This document shows, piece after piece, positions 17,751 to 29,120 of a DNA stretch of 64,000 nucleotides; the first letter of the stretch is position 1; every line of letters begins with the position of its first letter. Location: positions 496,001 to 560,000 of the forward strand of contig NZ_BAABFV010000001.1 of NCBI RefSeq assembly GCF_039541235.1, given 5' to 3'. The position numbers and the translations under genes were made by a program. The stretch is from Kangiella marina. Lineage in GTDB: Bacteria; Pseudomonadota; Gammaproteobacteria; Enterobacterales; Kangiellaceae. A model generated the notes under the pieces. The model had not been told where the DNA came from. It did no database searches and worked only from the letters and a program-made list of their open reading frames with translations.

Positions 17751-17971
17751 TTAGTCAGTCGTTATATCGAAATATTCTCGTTTTGAAGAAACCTGAACCC
17801 ACTGGTTTGATAAATAAGCACAAAACTGTTCACCCTTCCTCAACTCGGTGGTATTATAGCCACAAGCTATTTAGACGTCTATACTTCTTTTTAAAGATTT
17901 TACTTGAGACACTTTTCGATAGCAATCACATAAAACCATTAACTGAAAGACCTTTGCACTTGGCTTAAGCG

Positions 17972-20900
17972 ATGACAAAAGTAGTAGAAAATCACCGTAT
18001 TATCAAACAGTTACTTAAAGACAGAATCCTTGTGTTAGATGGCGCTATGGGTACTATGATCCAGCAGTACACTCTGGAAGAAGAGGATTATCGTAGTACA
18101 CGCTTTGCTGATTGGCACTGTGATGTTAAAGGCAATAACGACCTGTTGAGCCTGTCTCAGCCACAAATCATTCGGGACATCCACGAAGAATACCTTAAAG
18201 CGGGCTCGGACATTATTGAGACCAATACCTTCAATGCAACTCGAATCGCCATGGCTGATTACGACATGGAGGACTTGTCAGCCGAAATTAATTACGAATC
18301 TGCTCGTTTAGCCAAAGAAATTGCTGAAGAGTACTCTACTCCCGAGAAACCTCGATTTGTTGCAGGCGTTCTTGGTCCAACCAACCGCACCTGTAGCATA
18401 TCACCGGACGTTAACGATCCTGGCTTTCGAAACGTCAGCTTTGATCAATTAGCGGATGCTTATTACGAATCAACCGACGCCTTATACCGTGGTGGAGCTG
18501 ACCTGCTCCTCATCGAAACGATTTTCGATACTTTGAATGCGAAAGCCGCTATTTATGGTGTTAAAAAATACTTTGATGATCATGATGTTGAATTACCAAT
18601 CATGATCTCTGGGACTATAACTGACGCCTCAGGGCGAACGCTAACCGGACAAACTACAGAAGCTTTTTACAACTCAGTGCGTCACGCCAAGCCAATCTCC
18701 ATAGGCTTGAACTGCGCACTAGGGCCAAAAGATCTACGTACTTATGTCACCGAGCTCAACCGTATTAGTGAATTTAATATCTCGGTTCACCCTAACGCAG
18801 GTTTACCTAACGAGTTTGGTGGGTACGACGAAACGCCACAAGATATGGCCAGAGAAATGATGCAGTGGGTCGATGATGGCATGATCAATATCATCGGCGG
18901 TTGCTGCGGAACCACGCCGGAACATATTGCGCATTTTGCAGAGTTGGTCAAAAGCAAAAAACCTCGCACACAAGCCAATCAAGACAGAAAATGTCGCCTG
19001 TCAGGATTAGAGCCATTACTGATTGATGAAGACAGTCTATTCATCAACGTCGGTGAACGTACTAACGTTACTGGCTCCAAACGTTTCCTGCGCTTAATTA
19101 AGGAAGACGAGTACGAAGCCGCGATCGAAGTCGCACTACAACAGGTAGAAAACGGCGCGCAGATCATTGATATCAACATGGACGAAGCCATGTTGGATTC
19201 TACCGCAGCGATGCAGCGATTTTTAAACCTGATTGCTTCCGAGCCTGATATCAGCCGTGTTCCTATTATGCTCGACTCATCCAAGTGGGAAGTCATTGAA
19301 GCTGGCCTAAAGTGTATTCAAGGCAAAGGAATCGTCAACTCTATCTCGCTCAAAGAAGGCGAAGAAATATTCTTAGAACAAGCCAAACTGGTACAGCGTT
19401 ACGGCGCGGCAGTGATTGTCATGGCCTTTGATGAACAAGGACAAGCCGATACGTTTAAGCGCAAAACTGAAATTTGTGCGCGAGCTTACAAAATACTCAC
19501 CGAACAAGTTGGTTTAGATCCTTGCGACATTATTTTTGATCCGAACATCTTCGCTATCGCCACAGGTATCGAAGAACATAATAACTATGCGGTGGACTTT
19601 ATCGAAGCGACGGAATGGATCAAAAAGAATCTGCCCCACGCCATGATTTCAGGCGGTGTCTCCAATGTATCCTTCTCTTTCCGCGGTAATGATAAAGTTC
19701 GCGAAGCGATTCATGCGGTGTTTTTGTATCATGCGATTAACGTTGGCATGGATATGGGTATCGTTAACGCAGGTCAGCTTGAAGTGTATAGCGAAGTCCC
19801 TAAAAAGTTACGAGAAGCAGTAGAAGACGTTGTGCTCAATCAGACAGATAATGCAACCGATACCTTACTCGAACTGGCTGAGGAATATCGTCAAGATGGA
19901 GCCAAAGAGAAGAATAAGCAAGATCTGGAATGGCGAACCTGGGAAGTGAATAAGCGTCTTCAGCATTCATTAGTCAAAGGCATCACCGAGTTTATTGATG
20001 AAGATGTTGAGGAATCTCGCCAAGGGTTTGAGCGTCCGCTTCATGTTATCGAAGGGCCTTTAATGGACGGCATGAATGTGGTTGGGGACTTGTTTGGTTC
20101 AGGGCAGATGTTCCTGCCTCAAGTGGTCAAATCCGCTCGCGTCATGAAAAAAGCCGTGGCGTATCTCTTCCCTTTTATGGAAGAAGAAAAAAAGCGATTA
20201 AATCTTGCCGATAAACCTAAAGGAAAAATTCTCATGGCCACCGTCAAAGGTGACGTTCATGATATTGGTAAAAATATTGTCGGTGTTGTTTTGCAGTGCA
20301 ATGGTTATGAAGTGATTGATTTAGGCGTCATGGTGCCGACGGATAAAATTCTTGAAACCGCCATTAACGAAAACTGCGACATCATTGGCTTATCTGGACT
20401 GATTACGCCATCGCTCGAGGAAATGGTTAACGTGGCAAAAGAAATGCAACGTCGCGGCATGGACTTGCCGCTTCTTATTGGTGGCGCCACCACCTCGAAA
20501 ATACACACTGCCGTTAAAATCGAACCGCAATATGATCATGCAACCTTGTATGTCGCTGATGCATCACGCGTCGTTGGCGTTGCTAGTAAATTACTGGGCG
20601 AGCATAAAGATGCATTCGTGAAAGAAAACAAAGACGAGTACGACAAGCTTCGCATACAACGCGAACAGCGCATGAAAAAGAAAACCCTGACGTCATTGGA
20701 AAGTGCTAGAGAGTTTGCCTTAGATATCGACTGGAAAGCTGACGATATCGTTAAGCCATCATTTTTAGGCACAAAAGTGTTTGATGATTACCCGCTAGAA
20801 AACCTCTTAGAAAGAATCGACTGGACACCTTTTTTCCGCTCATGGCAGCTTGCAGGGAAGTTTCCTAAAATTCTAGATGACGAAGTGGTCGGTGAAACAG

Positions 20901-21667
20901 CGACCAAACTTTACCACGATGCGCGGGCCATGTTGAAAACCATTATTGAGGAAAAGTGGTTAACGGCTCGTGGCGTCATAGGTTTCTTCCCAGCGAACTC
21001 AACTGGTGACGATATTGATGTTTATGCTGATGATACGCGTCAAAACAAAACCTATACACTTCACCACCTGCGCCAACAGAAGCAGACACGCAAAGGCAAG
21101 TTTAACTTCTGTCTATCGGACTTTATCGCACCTAAAGATACCCAACTCAACGACTACATTGGCGGCTTCGCAGTTACCGCTGGTATTGGTATCGATGATC
21201 ATATCGAACGCTTTGAAAAGAATCATGACGATTACAATTCAATACTTTTAAAATCTCTAGCGGATCGCTTAGCAGAAGCCTTCGCAGAAAAAATGCATGA
21301 ATTAGTCCGAAAAGAATACTGGGGCTATGCTAAAGATGAGAAGTTGGGCAACGAGCAATTAATTTCAGAGGAATACCAAGGCATTCGCCCTGCCCCAGGC
21401 TATCCCGCATGCCCTGACCATACCGAAAAAGGAACCCTGTGGGAGATGCTAAAGCCCGATAAAACCATTGACTTAAATATCACCGAGCACTTCGCCATGT
21501 ACCCTACTGCGGCAGTCTCAGGCTGGTACTTTGCGCACCCACAATCTAAATACTTCGGTACAGGTAAAATTGAAAAAGATCAGGTTGAGGATTATGCTAA
21601 ACGAAAAGGTTGGTCACTAGAAAAAGCTGAGCGATGGCTGGCGCCCTCCCTCAATTACGATCCATAG
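17972..21667 (+). CDS. metH: cobalamin-dependent methionine synthase
   Basis: Makes methionine by moving a methyl group from methyltetrahydrofolate to homocysteine through cobalamin. The 1231-residue length is full. The homocysteine domain (1-335) keeps the zinc cysteines in GLNCALGP (about 246) and [10 protein letters not shown] (about 309-310). The pterin domain starts near 350 ([15 protein letters not shown]). The cobalamin domain has [11 protein letters not shown] near 760, whose His is the cobalt ligand. The C-terminal activation domain binds S-adenosylmethionine ([15 protein letters not shown]). It faces away from the B12 uptake operon, so supply and main consumer of the cofactor are side by side. 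No riboswitch is seen on its own strand. Confidence 0.97.
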   Translation: MTKVVENHRIIKQLLKDRILVLDGAMGTMIQQYTLEEEDYRSTRFADWHCDVKGNNDLLSLSQPQIIRDIHEEYLKAGSDIIETNTFNATRIAMADYDMEDLSAEINYESARLAKEIAEEYSTPEKPRFVAGVLGPTNRTCSISPDVNDPGFRNVSFDQLADAYYESTDALYRGGADLLLIETIFDTLNAKAAIYGVKKYFDDHDVELPIMISGTITDASGRTLTGQTTEAFYNSVRHAKPISIGLNCALGPKDLRTYVTELNRISEFNISVHPNAGLPNEFGGYDETPQDMAREMMQWVDDGMINIIGGCCGTTPEHIAHFAELVKSKKPRTQANQDRKCRLSGLEPLLIDEDSLFINVGERTNVTGSKRFLRLIKEDEYEAAIEVALQQVENGAQIIDINMDEAMLDSTAAMQRFLNLIASEPDISRVPIMLDSSKWEVIEAGLKCIQGKGIVNSISLKEGEEIFLEQAKLVQRYGAAVIVMAFDEQGQADTFKRKTEICARAYKILTEQVGLDPCDIIFDPNIFAIATGIEEHNNYAVDFIEATEWIKKNLPHAMISGGVSNVSFSFRGNDKVREAIHAVFLYHAINVGMDMGIVNAGQLEVYSEVPKKLREAVEDVVLNQTDNATDTLLELAEEYRQDGAKEKNKQDLEWRTWEVNKRLQHSLVKGITEFIDEDVEESRQGFERPLHVIEGPLMDGMNVVGDLFGSGQMFLPQVVKSARVMKKAVAYLFPFMEEEKKRLNLADKPKGKILMATVKGDVHDIGKNIVGVVLQCNGYEVIDLGVMVPTDKILETAINENCDIIGLSGLITPSLEEMVNVAKEMQRRGMDLPLLIGGATTSKIHTAVKIEPQYDHATLYVADASRVVGVASKLLGEHKDAFVKENKDEYDKLRIQREQRMKKKTLTSLESAREFALDIDWKADDIVKPSFLGTKVFDDYPLENLLERIDWTPFFRSWQLAGKFPKILDDEVVGETATKLYHDARAMLKTIIEEKWLTARGVIGFFPANSTGDDIDVYADDTRQNKTYTLHHLRQQKQTRKGKFNFCLSDFIAPKDTQLNDYIGGFAVTAGIGIDDHIERFEKNHDDYNSILLKSLADRLAEAFAEKMHELVRKEYWGYAKDEKLGNEQLISEEYQGIRPAPGYPACPDHTEKGTLWEMLKPDKTIDLNITEHFAMYPTAAVSGWYFAHPQSKYFGTGKIEKDQVEDYAKRKGWSLEKAERWLAPSLNYDP

Positions 21668-21723
21668 TTATGATCCTTTACTGATCCTTGATCGATAAAC
21701 GAATCAATTGACAGGAAGCTACG

Positions 21724-22014
21724 ATGAGCACAAACACAAAAAGAGGTTTCTTTTGGTTAACGGCAATAGGCATGATACTAGCCATTCCTTTAATCGCCAT
21801 GCAGTTTACTCAAGAAGTGAACTGGTCACTGAGTGACTTCCTCATCTTTGGTGGTTTACTCGCTTGCGTAGGACTCACCTATGAATTTATCATCCGGAAG
21901 TTCAGCCACTCGATTAAGCGCACTGTATTAACCCTCGCATTGATCGCAGCATTTGTACTGATTTGGGCTGAGCTGGCAGTTGGTATCTTTGGTACACCAT
22001 TCGCTGGCTCATAA
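21724..22014 (+). CDS. small membrane protein, 96 residues, unknown
   Basis: Three predicted membrane helices (about 9-28, 37-57 and 68-90) with short polar loops and no catalytic motif. The start codon follows AGGAAGCTACG, giving an AGGAA ribosome site 6 bases away. It lies 56 bp after metH on the same strand and may be cotranscribed with it. It converges with another small membrane protein gene ending at 22042. Similar small proteins are widespread and uncharacterised in Gammaproteobacteria. Confidence 0.75.
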   Translation: MSTNTKRGFFWLTAIGMILAIPLIAMQFTQEVNWSLSDFLIFGGLLACVGLTYEFIIRKFSHSIKRTVLTLALIAAFVLIWAELAVGIFGTPFAGS

Positions 22015-22041
22015 CTCGATAACTGAACAGGTATTATCGAG

Positions 22042-22254
22042 TTACTTTCCGGAAATAGCGTACTCTATGATGCCTGTTGCAAAACAGGTAAACGACAGCG
22101 CTATAAAAACAACTGTATTAATTGCCTTTCCCGCTGTTTCGCTCACCGAGAAAAGACGTTGCGCAATTTGCTGTACTAAAAAGCTAATCATGATAATGGC
22201 GACGGTTATCAGACCAAGAAACCAAAAGTTTATATCACTACTAGAGCTATCCAT
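22042..22254 (-). CDS. small membrane protein, 70 residues, unknown
   Basis: Short protein with two hydrophobic segments (about 9-28 and 44-66) and a polar N-terminus DSSSSD. The ATG is preceded by AGGGAA with an ideal spacer (CACAGGGAATACCC), which supports a real gene on this strand rather than the opposite-strand frame at 21980-22288. It lies downstream of the S8 protease terminator and converges on the plus-strand membrane protein gene. Function unknown. Confidence 0.65.
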   Translation of the reverse strand: MDSSSSDINFWFLGLITVAIIMISFLVQQIAQRLFSVSETAGKAINTVVFIALSFTCFATGIIEYAISGK

Positions 22255-22309
22255 GGGTATTCCCTGTGTAAAGTTTTTTTGCCATTAAAACACATCTTAA
22301 GTTTTTAGC

Positions 22310-22345
22310 AAAAAAAAGCCCCAAACCTTTTTCAAGGCTGGGGCC
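22310..22345 (-). terminator. intrinsic terminator after the first S8 protease gene
   Basis: On the minus strand GCCCCAGCCTT pairs across a short GAAA loop with AAGGTTTGGGGC and is followed by a run of T residues. It lies 28 bp beyond the protease stop codon. Confidence 0.88.
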
Positions 22346-22373
22346 AAAAGTATAGAAGTAGGAAAGTTAGCTT

Positions 22374-25300
22374 CTATTTATCATTTCCCAGTGACTTACC
22401 TTTACCGCGTTTCTGCTCCTCCGTTGGCTCAATAGTAATTACCACTGAACATATAGTTGAACCTTGCTCACAAACTTGGTAAGTAAAACTCGTTGCATTA
22501 GAGTTAAAGCGGTCAGTGTAGGAGCCATTGTTACTTGCTTCTCTAACCTTTACCCCGTCACGATAAACATCCACTTTTGATGTTTTACCACCTGACCAAG
22601 TTAGATCTGCAGTGACTTTGCCATTGCGAGTTGTTGCACTTGCTGACAAGTTGATCGCGGCAGTCACCGATACTGACTTGTTCACGGAGTGTGTAGCGCC
22701 TTGATCATCAGTTACTGTTAAACTAACCGAATAAGTGCCTGGCGCAGCATAGCTATGAGCTGGGCTAGCTAAGCTTGAACTTATGCCGTCACCAAAATCC
22801 CAATTCCAAGTAACTACAGAACCATCTATATCTCCACTTGCGTCAGTAAACTGAACATTTAGGTGGTTTGCTACAAAGTTAAAGTCAGCCAAAGGTGCTT
22901 CATTTACAGGCGCAGCGTTAACGACTATGCCTACTTGAGCAGAGCCGGAGACTGACTGTGAGTCATTCACTTGCGCTGTGATATTATGAGTACCAGCGCT
23001 CAAAACTGATGTAGTAAATGAAGAACCACTACCGATAACTCCATCAAGAGATGATATCCAAGTAATGTTATTGCTCAAGTCACCATCTTCTGCGTCACTT
23101 GCATTTGCAGAGAATGTTACTGCATCACCTTCTACATAGTTACTACCACCGGTTGGCGATGTAATAGATACTGCGGGTGCTTCATTTGCAGGAGGCGTAA
23201 CAATATCACCGTTGCTCATTGAGATTACCCAGCTGTTTAACACCGCATTGTTATCAAAACTAGAACTATCCATGACTTCAAGTGACCATTCGCCATAAGA
23301 GCTTTCACCAACAAACTCAACAGGCATATAAGTTTTTACCAAGTTGGTGTCACTGTAGCCTTCAAAGTTGTGTAAGATAACGCTTGTACCAGCTGGTGAA
23401 GTCAGCTTCACACGCAAGTCGCCAATCCAATCAAACTGAATGTCCACTGAGACTTCAAAATTATCGATAACTAAGCCATCTGTCGCGTTAATGATGCTAG
23501 TTTCAGTGCTATTCTCAAAGCTCAATGGTGTAGTATTGCTATAACTTACAGTAGTATTGCTAGCAACAACCGATACATCAAATGTTTGCTCTTGAGTTTG
23601 TCCAGCAGAGTCTGTAGCGCTGACCGTGATCTGGTGTGTGCCAGCGCTTAGAGAACTCGTAGTTACTGTTGGACCATGACCGATCAAGCCATCAATTGAT
23701 GAGTTCCAAGAAATGCTTGAGCTTACATCACCATCTTCTGGATCAGTTGCCTGAGCATCAAAAGTCACCGGTTCATTAACTAAAAATGACGAACCGTTGT
23801 TTGGGCTGTTAACCGTAATACTCGGCAAGAAGTCAAACTCTCCGTTAAAAGAACCTGTAACATCAATTGACCAGTTATTTAAAGTACCGGTATCAGCTCC
23901 AGCATTATCTGAAACATTGAGAATCCAATCGCCTTGAGCGTTCTCAAACTCAAATTTAGACATATCAAAAGAAGCGACGATATTATCAGTGTTCCCGCCT
24001 GCTCGTTCATGCATGATTTCTGTTGTTCCAGCAGGAGAAGTTAGACTGACAATTAAGTCACCAATATAAGTGTGATCAATATTGACGTTCGTCACAACGT
24101 TAGTGATGGTAATGTCGTCTGCAACTGTAATCGTGCTTGAAACACCTGTCGCATTGTTATCAGGAATAGCAACTGCCTGATTATTGCTGTAGTTGTTAGT
24201 CAAAGTACCTGCAGGCATTACTTTCAATGTGACATCGGTACTTTTACTCAAGCTTCCATCTTCAGCAGTAACAGTAATGGTGTAGTTACCAGGCGCTGCA
24301 CTTGAGTTCGTATCAACCGTCATTGCTGTCGTACCACCGGGACCAACTTGTGATGGAGAAAAGCTAATAAAGCCGTCTAAAACTGGAGAAGCAGAAGCAG
24401 TCATGGTGGCAGTACCATTATAACCAGCCACAGCATTCAAAGTTAGGTTATAGATTGCAACTTGGCCTTGATTCACTGTGTTTGAGTATGGCGTACTTCC
24501 TAGGTAATAGGTTGGACCGCCACCTCCAGCCATGTTCATCGCATTTTCAACGTTTAAACGGCGACCTGATACTGTTAAACCATCAAGTGCTGGGATTGGA
24601 TCACCTGACGTCATTAAGATTTCTTTTACCTGGGCTGTTGTTAAGCTCGGGTTTGCTGCAAGAATTAGCGCAGCCGCGCCAGCAACATGTGGTGTTGCCA
24701 TTGAAGTGCCGCTAAAGATACCATAACGGTTACCTGGCAAAGTAGATAAGATAGAAGAGCCCGGTGCACCCATATCAACAGTAGTAGCTCCCCACTGGGA
24801 GAAACTCGACATATCATCATTAATCGTCGTTGAGGCAATCGCCAAAACATTAGGTACGTCATAGTTTGAAGGGAAGTTATCAGTTATGTCGTTATCACGA
24901 GCACTATTACCCGCTGCTGCAACAAAAATCATATCTGCGTTATTAGCAGCTGTTATCGCGTCTTTCATCGTCTGAGAGAAGCCACCACCACCCCAAGAGT
25001 TGTTTAATACACGAACATTAGTACCACGATTTTTTAGATCGACCATGTAATTAATACATTCAACGCCATCAGCCAATGTACCGCCATTTTGTCCTAAAAA
25101 GCTACAACCAACCATATCAGTCTGCCAGTTCACACCAACAACACCTTCTCCGTTATTACCGGTAGCGCCGACAGTTCCAGCAACATGCGTGCCGTGCTCA
25201 CCAGTATCCATTGGATCGCCATTATCATTAATAGCTGAGATGCCATGAACATCATCAATGTAACCATTGCCATCATCATCAAGGTTGTTACCTGGAATTT

Positions 25301-25844
25301 CATTGGGGTTAACCCACATATTTCCGGCTAAATCGGGATGTGTATAATCAATGCCCGTATCAATAACGCCAACAACAATACTCTTGTCACCAACGCCCAT
25401 ATCCCAAGCTAAATCAGCTTTAGTTTTGTGCATACCCCAAAGTTCACCATAGCGTGTGTCATTTGGCGTTGCTAATGGCTTTAAAATATAGTTAAGTTCT
25501 GCATACTCAACATCTGCATTATGCTTTAACTGTTCGACGTAGGTTTTTGGATCCGCCCCTTTTGGTAGCTTTAACTGTGCGAGACGTCCCTTAGCAATAT
25601 GACGATATCGGTCATCTACCCCGTCATTGTTTTTGTCTTTAAAACTTGCTCCAAATGACTTACTTAATTGCTTACGGTTATCTTTACCAACATTCGATTT
25701 AAATTTCACAATAATCGAACTTGGATCATACTCAGGCAATTTTTTACCTTTTGCATTATCTGCTGCATTAGCATCAACACTCAATCCAGTGATAAGTGTT
25801 GTCGAAAGCAAGGCGGCAAAAACCTTGTTTGGCTTAAATTTCAT
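22374..25844 (-). CDS. secreted S8 (subtilisin-like) protease with P-domains and PKD domain
   Basis: Extracellular multidomain serine protease, 1156 residues. A signal peptide (1-28) and an I9-type propeptide (about 41-122) precede the S8 catalytic domain (about 130-440). The triad is D162 in VIDTGIDYTHPD, H217 in HGTHVAG and S381 in GTSMATPHVAG, with oxyanion N312. Two proprotein-convertase P-domains follow (near 545-665 and 780-885), each paired with an Ig/PKD-like domain carrying ...DPEDGD or DAEDGD. A clear PKD domain (WNWDFGDG) and a C-terminal strand-rich domain end the protein. AGGAG precedes the ATG. A 22-bp palindrome lies in the promoter region. Confidence 0.95.
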   Translation of the reverse strand: MKFKPNKVFAALLSTTLITGLSVDANAADNAKGKKLPEYDPSSIIVKFKSNVGKDNRKQLSKSFGASFKDKNNDGVDDRYRHIAKGRLAQLKLPKGADPKTYVEQLKHNADVEYAELNYILKPLATPNDTRYGELWGMHKTKADLAWDMGVGDKSIVVGVIDTGIDYTHPDLAGNMWVNPNEIPGNNLDDDGNGYIDDVHGISAINDNGDPMDTGEHGTHVAGTVGATGNNGEGVVGVNWQTDMVGCSFLGQNGGTLADGVECINYMVDLKNRGTNVRVLNNSWGGGGFSQTMKDAITAANNADMIFVAAAGNSARDNDITDNFPSNYDVPNVLAIASTTINDDMSSFSQWGATTVDMGAPGSSILSTLPGNRYGIFSGTSMATPHVAGAAALILAANPSLTTAQVKEILMTSGDPIPALDGLTVSGRRLNVENAMNMAGGGGPTYYLGSTPYSNTVNQGQVAIYNLTLNAVAGYNGTATMTASASPVLDGFISFSPSQVGPGGTTAMTVDTNSSAAPGNYTITVTAEDGSLSKSTDVTLKVMPAGTLTNNYSNNQAVAIPDNNATGVSSTITVADDITITNVVTNVNIDHTYIGDLIVSLTSPAGTTEIMHERAGGNTDNIVASFDMSKFEFENAQGDWILNVSDNAGADTGTLNNWSIDVTGSFNGEFDFLPSITVNSPNNGSSFLVNEPVTFDAQATDPEDGDVSSSISWNSSIDGLIGHGPTVTTSSLSAGTHQITVSATDSAGQTQEQTFDVSVVASNTTVSYSNTTPLSFENSTETSIINATDGLVIDNFEVSVDIQFDWIGDLRVKLTSPAGTSVILHNFEGYSDTNLVKTYMPVEFVGESSYGEWSLEVMDSSSFDNNAVLNSWVISMSNGDIVTPPANEAPAVSITSPTGGSNYVEGDAVTFSANASDAEDGDLSNNITWISSLDGVIGSGSSFTTSVLSAGTHNITAQVNDSQSVSGSAQVGIVVNAAPVNEAPLADFNFVANHLNVQFTDASGDIDGSVVTWNWDFGDGISSSLASPAHSYAAPGTYSVSLTVTDDQGATHSVNKSVSVTAAINLSASATTRNGKVTADLTWSGGKTSKVDVYRDGVKVREASNNGSYTDRFNSNATSFTYQVCEQGSTICSVVITIEPTEEQKRGKGKSLGNDK

Positions 25845-25886
25845 TAGTTACTCCTCGCATTAGCGATTTATTACCCCATCGAGATC

Positions 25887-25908
25887 AATGTATATTTATT
25901 TATACATT
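25887..25908. promoter_or_regulatory. 22-bp inverted repeat upstream of the S8 protease, possible operator
   Basis: AATGTATA and TATACATT flank a 6-base AT centre, 43-64 bases before the protease start. Three copies of CATTTG follow in the next 40 bases. The right arm (10 bp, TTTATACATT) recurs in the promoter of the adjacent response regulator. AT richness makes chance matches likely, so the regulatory role is tentative. Confidence 0.4.
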
Positions 25909-26105
25909 TGTAACTAATAAAACACATTTGCATGCATTTGTAAAATATATTTAATATTTAAACATACAAAAGATGAGCTTTTTTAATTAATTAACCACTA
26001 GTGTATTTTCGGGAAAAGTAGGCATATATTAATTATTTCAATAAGATAGAGTGGTTCTTGAGGTGTACCAAAGGCTGCTATGATTTGTATTAAAAAAAAT
26101 ACACT

Positions 26106-28367
26106 TTATTTGCGGGGCCAGCTTAATATAAAGCTCGAACCGCCCAGGTGACTGTCTGAGATCGTTACTTTTGCGCCATATAGCTGAGCTAATCGCTGGA
26201 CAATGGCTAGGCCTAGCCCCGTGCCTCCGGTGGTTCGAGCACGACTTGGATCAAGCCGCACAAAGGGTTCAAAAACTTTAGCCCTGTCCTTTTTCGGAAT
26301 GCCAGTCCCATCATCATCAACTTGAATGCTCAAATCCTTAGGCGAGCTGCTGTAACTGATCCGTACTGTTGATTGGCTGTAATGCATCGCATTGCTAAGC
26401 AAGTTACTTAAAATCCAACTTATGTGCTTTCTAGGTAGGTCGAACTGTTGCTCCCCGTTGCTACCAACCAGTTCTACGGACTTATCCGGATGAAAAGACT
26501 GGTACGAATGGATTTGCTCTCGAATCAAATCATCAAGCAGAGTCGGTTCTAATGGCTCCAGTTCTTTCAGGCTCTCCATTTTAAGCAACTCAATAATTTC
26601 TTTGAGTAAAGAGTCGAGCTGCGAGGTTCCTTTATGGATGCTGTCAAAGAGTTTTTTATCATTGGGATTATCGCTCTCTTCTAGCATATCTACTGCAAAT
26701 TGAACCTTAGCAAGCGGAGCACGGAATTCATGCGCCACAGCCTGCATAAGCCCTCTTTGGATATCGAGGTGATTTGATAAAGCCTTATTAACCTTTCGTT
26801 GACTGAAACGTCCGTAGAGCAGCAGTGCAACCACCAGCGCTAATAACAAGGTAGCGATCCACACATTTCTCTCAAACCTTTGCTGCTCTATCTTGGCTTT
26901 TTGTAGCGCTTTATCACGCTCCAGTAATTCTATTTGCTGGGCTTGCTTTTCAGCTTCATATAAACTTTGAAGTTGAGCCAGCTTATCACTATTATTCTGG
27001 CTGAAAATTTCATCATTAATCGTTTTATATTTTTTAAACGCGATTAGAGCTCTTTGAAAATCATTTCTTGCTGTGTAAATTCGTGATAGTAACTCTTGCG
27101 CCGAACTTTGCTTAGCCTTTTCTTTAAGCTCTATGGCTAACTCAAAAGCACTTCTGGCCTGCACTAGCGCTTTATCTAGCTCACCTTCAAGAAGATATAT
27201 TTCAGCCTGGTCAAAATAGGCCTGTGCTCTAAGTGAGCGTAAACCCAACTGTTCAATTTTTTGGAAAGCTAGATCAAGATAATGCTGCGCTTCCACTGGG
27301 TTCTTTTGCGAAATGTTGAGTTCAGCAATTGCAATAAGAACATGGCTAGCAATTGCCTGGTCATCAGCTTGCTGAGCATAATCTAGTGCTTTTTGAAAGT
27401 TCACTCGAGCTTGCTCATACTGCTTTTGATGATGATAGGTTAACCCAGTTGCGTTAAGCGTTTGAGCGATAGCCCTTTTATCGCCGAGCGGAGAAAAAAT
27501 CTTGATAGAACGTGAGTAGTACTCATGAGCTTCTTCATAATTTCCAATATGATCATAAGTAATGCCAATATTAAGCAATATTTCAGCAATCCCAGGTGGG
27601 TCTTTTAACTCTTCTCTGATTCTTAAAACTTCAAGCTGTACCTCGAGAGCATCACTATAGTTACTTTGGGCCGAGTGAATACCGGCTATGTTATTCATAG
27701 CAATTGAAAGCTTAGCCTTATTACCTTCTGCTTCGTGCAATAACCGAGCTTGATTGAAGTATTGAAATGCTTTAGGGCTATCTCCGCGCTCAATATAAAT
27801 TAAGCCAATGTTGTTTAAAGTAGTCGCCTTTCCACTAACATCAACCAGGCTTTCAGTTACCTCAAGTGCGCGAAAGTAAAAGGTTAATGCCTCGTCATAA
27901 CGACCTTGTCGCCAGTAAAGCAGTCCTGCAATATTTAGCGGTACGATTAATGCTTTTTCGTCACTAACTTCTTCAGCGATAGCAACGCCCTTTTCTGCCA
28001 GAGCTACCCCAGACTCGTAATCGCCTAATATCATGTGCGACCACCCCATATTCGAAAGGATTAAAATTTCTTGCTCACTGTCGGGGTGCTTTTTGAGCAG
28101 CTCTAAAGCTTGCTGCCCGTAGTTAAGGGTTTCTTGAGGCTGATGGTTTCGGTTGTTCACCGATAGCTGGAGCAAAATATCAATTCTCTCTGGCGGAGAA
28201 GCTTGCTCGAGTGCGGATAAGAGTTGTTGCTCAGTGTAATCGTCATAATTCGCTTCACTGGATTCTGAGGCAGCGTACAAAGCGCTCGAAAAAGACAGGA
28301 CAAAACAGCATAGCATCAGCCACATGAAGAGGCTCCGTTGAATGCGATGTCTGCAAGCTTGTTTCAT
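26106..28367 (-). CDS. TPR-repeat sensor histidine kinase
   Basis: Membrane sensor kinase of 753 residues. A signal peptide (1-33) precedes an array of about nine tetratricopeptide repeats (60-450) in the periplasm. A coiled coil (460-500), one membrane helix (501-519) and a HisKA domain with phospho-acceptor H546 in AVAHEFRAPLAK follow. The HATPase domain has N-box LSNLLSNAMHYS, DDGTGIP and GGTGLGLAIVQRLA. The TPR array takes the place of a usual small-molecule sensor domain, so the signal may be a protein or peptide. It overlaps the response regulator gene by 1 bp and sits between two secreted proteases that it may regulate (inference). Confidence 0.93.
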   Translation of the reverse strand: MKQACRHRIQRSLFMWLMLCCFVLSFSSALYAASESSEANYDDYTEQQLLSALEQASPPERIDILLQLSVNNRNHQPQETLNYGQQALELLKKHPDSEQEILILSNMGWSHMILGDYESGVALAEKGVAIAEEVSDEKALIVPLNIAGLLYWRQGRYDEALTFYFRALEVTESLVDVSGKATTLNNIGLIYIERGDSPKAFQYFNQARLLHEAEGNKAKLSIAMNNIAGIHSAQSNYSDALEVQLEVLRIREELKDPPGIAEILLNIGITYDHIGNYEEAHEYYSRSIKIFSPLGDKRAIAQTLNATGLTYHHQKQYEQARVNFQKALDYAQQADDQAIASHVLIAIAELNISQKNPVEAQHYLDLAFQKIEQLGLRSLRAQAYFDQAEIYLLEGELDKALVQARSAFELAIELKEKAKQSSAQELLSRIYTARNDFQRALIAFKKYKTINDEIFSQNNSDKLAQLQSLYEAEKQAQQIELLERDKALQKAKIEQQRFERNVWIATLLLALVVALLLYGRFSQRKVNKALSNHLDIQRGLMQAVAHEFRAPLAKVQFAVDMLEESDNPNDKKLFDSIHKGTSQLDSLLKEIIELLKMESLKELEPLEPTLLDDLIREQIHSYQSFHPDKSVELVGSNGEQQFDLPRKHISWILSNLLSNAMHYSQSTVRISYSSSPKDLSIQVDDDGTGIPKKDRAKVFEPFVRLDPSRARTTGGTGLGLAIVQRLAQLYGAKVTISDSHLGGSSFILSWPRK

Positions 28368-29083
28368 TATTGTATTGCCAGCTGATAGCCTTTACCTCGA
28401 ATCGTCTTAATTAAACTGGGCACGCGCGGATCATCTCCTATCTTGCGCCTCAAGTGAGAAATTCGCAAATCAATGGTCCGAGTAGAGCTATCGTAACCCA
28501 TGTCTTTAAAAGCTTCTGAAATATAATCACGAGTCACCACATCACCCGCATTCTCGACCAAAATCCACAGCAGCTCGAACTCTGACGTCGTAAGCTCCAA
28601 CGCTTTATCATGAATTGATGCGCTACGAGACACTTTATCTATGGTTAAGCCATTTACCTGCAATCGGTAATCATGCCCCGACTCTTCTGTCTCATCCTGG
28701 TACTTTGATAACAAGTTATAACGACGCAGTAGCGCTCTAACTCTGGCCAATAATACTCGTGAACGAACGGGCTTCGCCAAATAATCATCAGCACCAATCT
28801 CTAAACCAGTGACTTCATCGACATCATCCTCTAAAGCCGTCAGCATTAATATCGGCCCATGATAATCGTTGCGTACCTCACGGCAGACAGACAAACCATC
28901 AAGATCGGGCAGCATGACATCAAGTACTACAAGCTTAGGTTGCTCCTCAATAATTCGTTGAACGGCATCAGCACCATTAGCCACCGACTTCACCTGAAAG
29001 CCATTTTTTTCTAAAAATGCCTCCAGTAGCTCGGTCAGCTCAGTGTCATCATCAACAATTAATATCCAATCATTCAGTTTCAT
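28367..29083 (-). CDS. OmpR/PhoB-family response regulator
   Basis: DNA-binding partner of the TPR kinase. The 238-residue protein has a receiver domain with the acidic pocket DDD at 11-13, phospho-acceptor D55 in VVLDVMLPDLDG, and K104 in YLAKPV. A winged-helix domain follows (LTTSEFELLWILVENAGDVVTRDYI, RTIDLRISHLRRKIGDD, IKTIRGKGYQLA). It is the first gene of the two-gene operon, behind a sigma70-like promoter. Target genes are not known; the flanking S8 protease genes are the natural candidates. Confidence 0.95.
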   Translation of the reverse strand: MKLNDWILIVDDDTELTELLEAFLEKNGFQVKSVANGADAVQRIIEEQPKLVVLDVMLPDLDGLSVCREVRNDYHGPILMLTALEDDVDEVTGLEIGADDYLAKPVRSRVLLARVRALLRRYNLLSKYQDETEESGHDYRLQVNGLTIDKVSRSASIHDKALELTTSEFELLWILVENAGDVVTRDYISEAFKDMGYDSSTRTIDLRISHLRRKIGDDPRVPSLIKTIRGKGYQLAIQ

Positions 29084-29120
29084 ATAGCCTTCTGCGTTTA
29101 TCCTAAACTCTCAGAATTGT

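Noticed and set aside
17654-17968. Plus-strand open frame of 104 residues
   Set aside because: It overlies the cobalamin riboswitch on the opposite strand and has no protein-like features.
21980-22288. Plus-strand open frame of 102 residues overlapping the small membrane protein gene
   Set aside because: The minus-strand frame has a good ribosome site and clear membrane helices; this one has neither.
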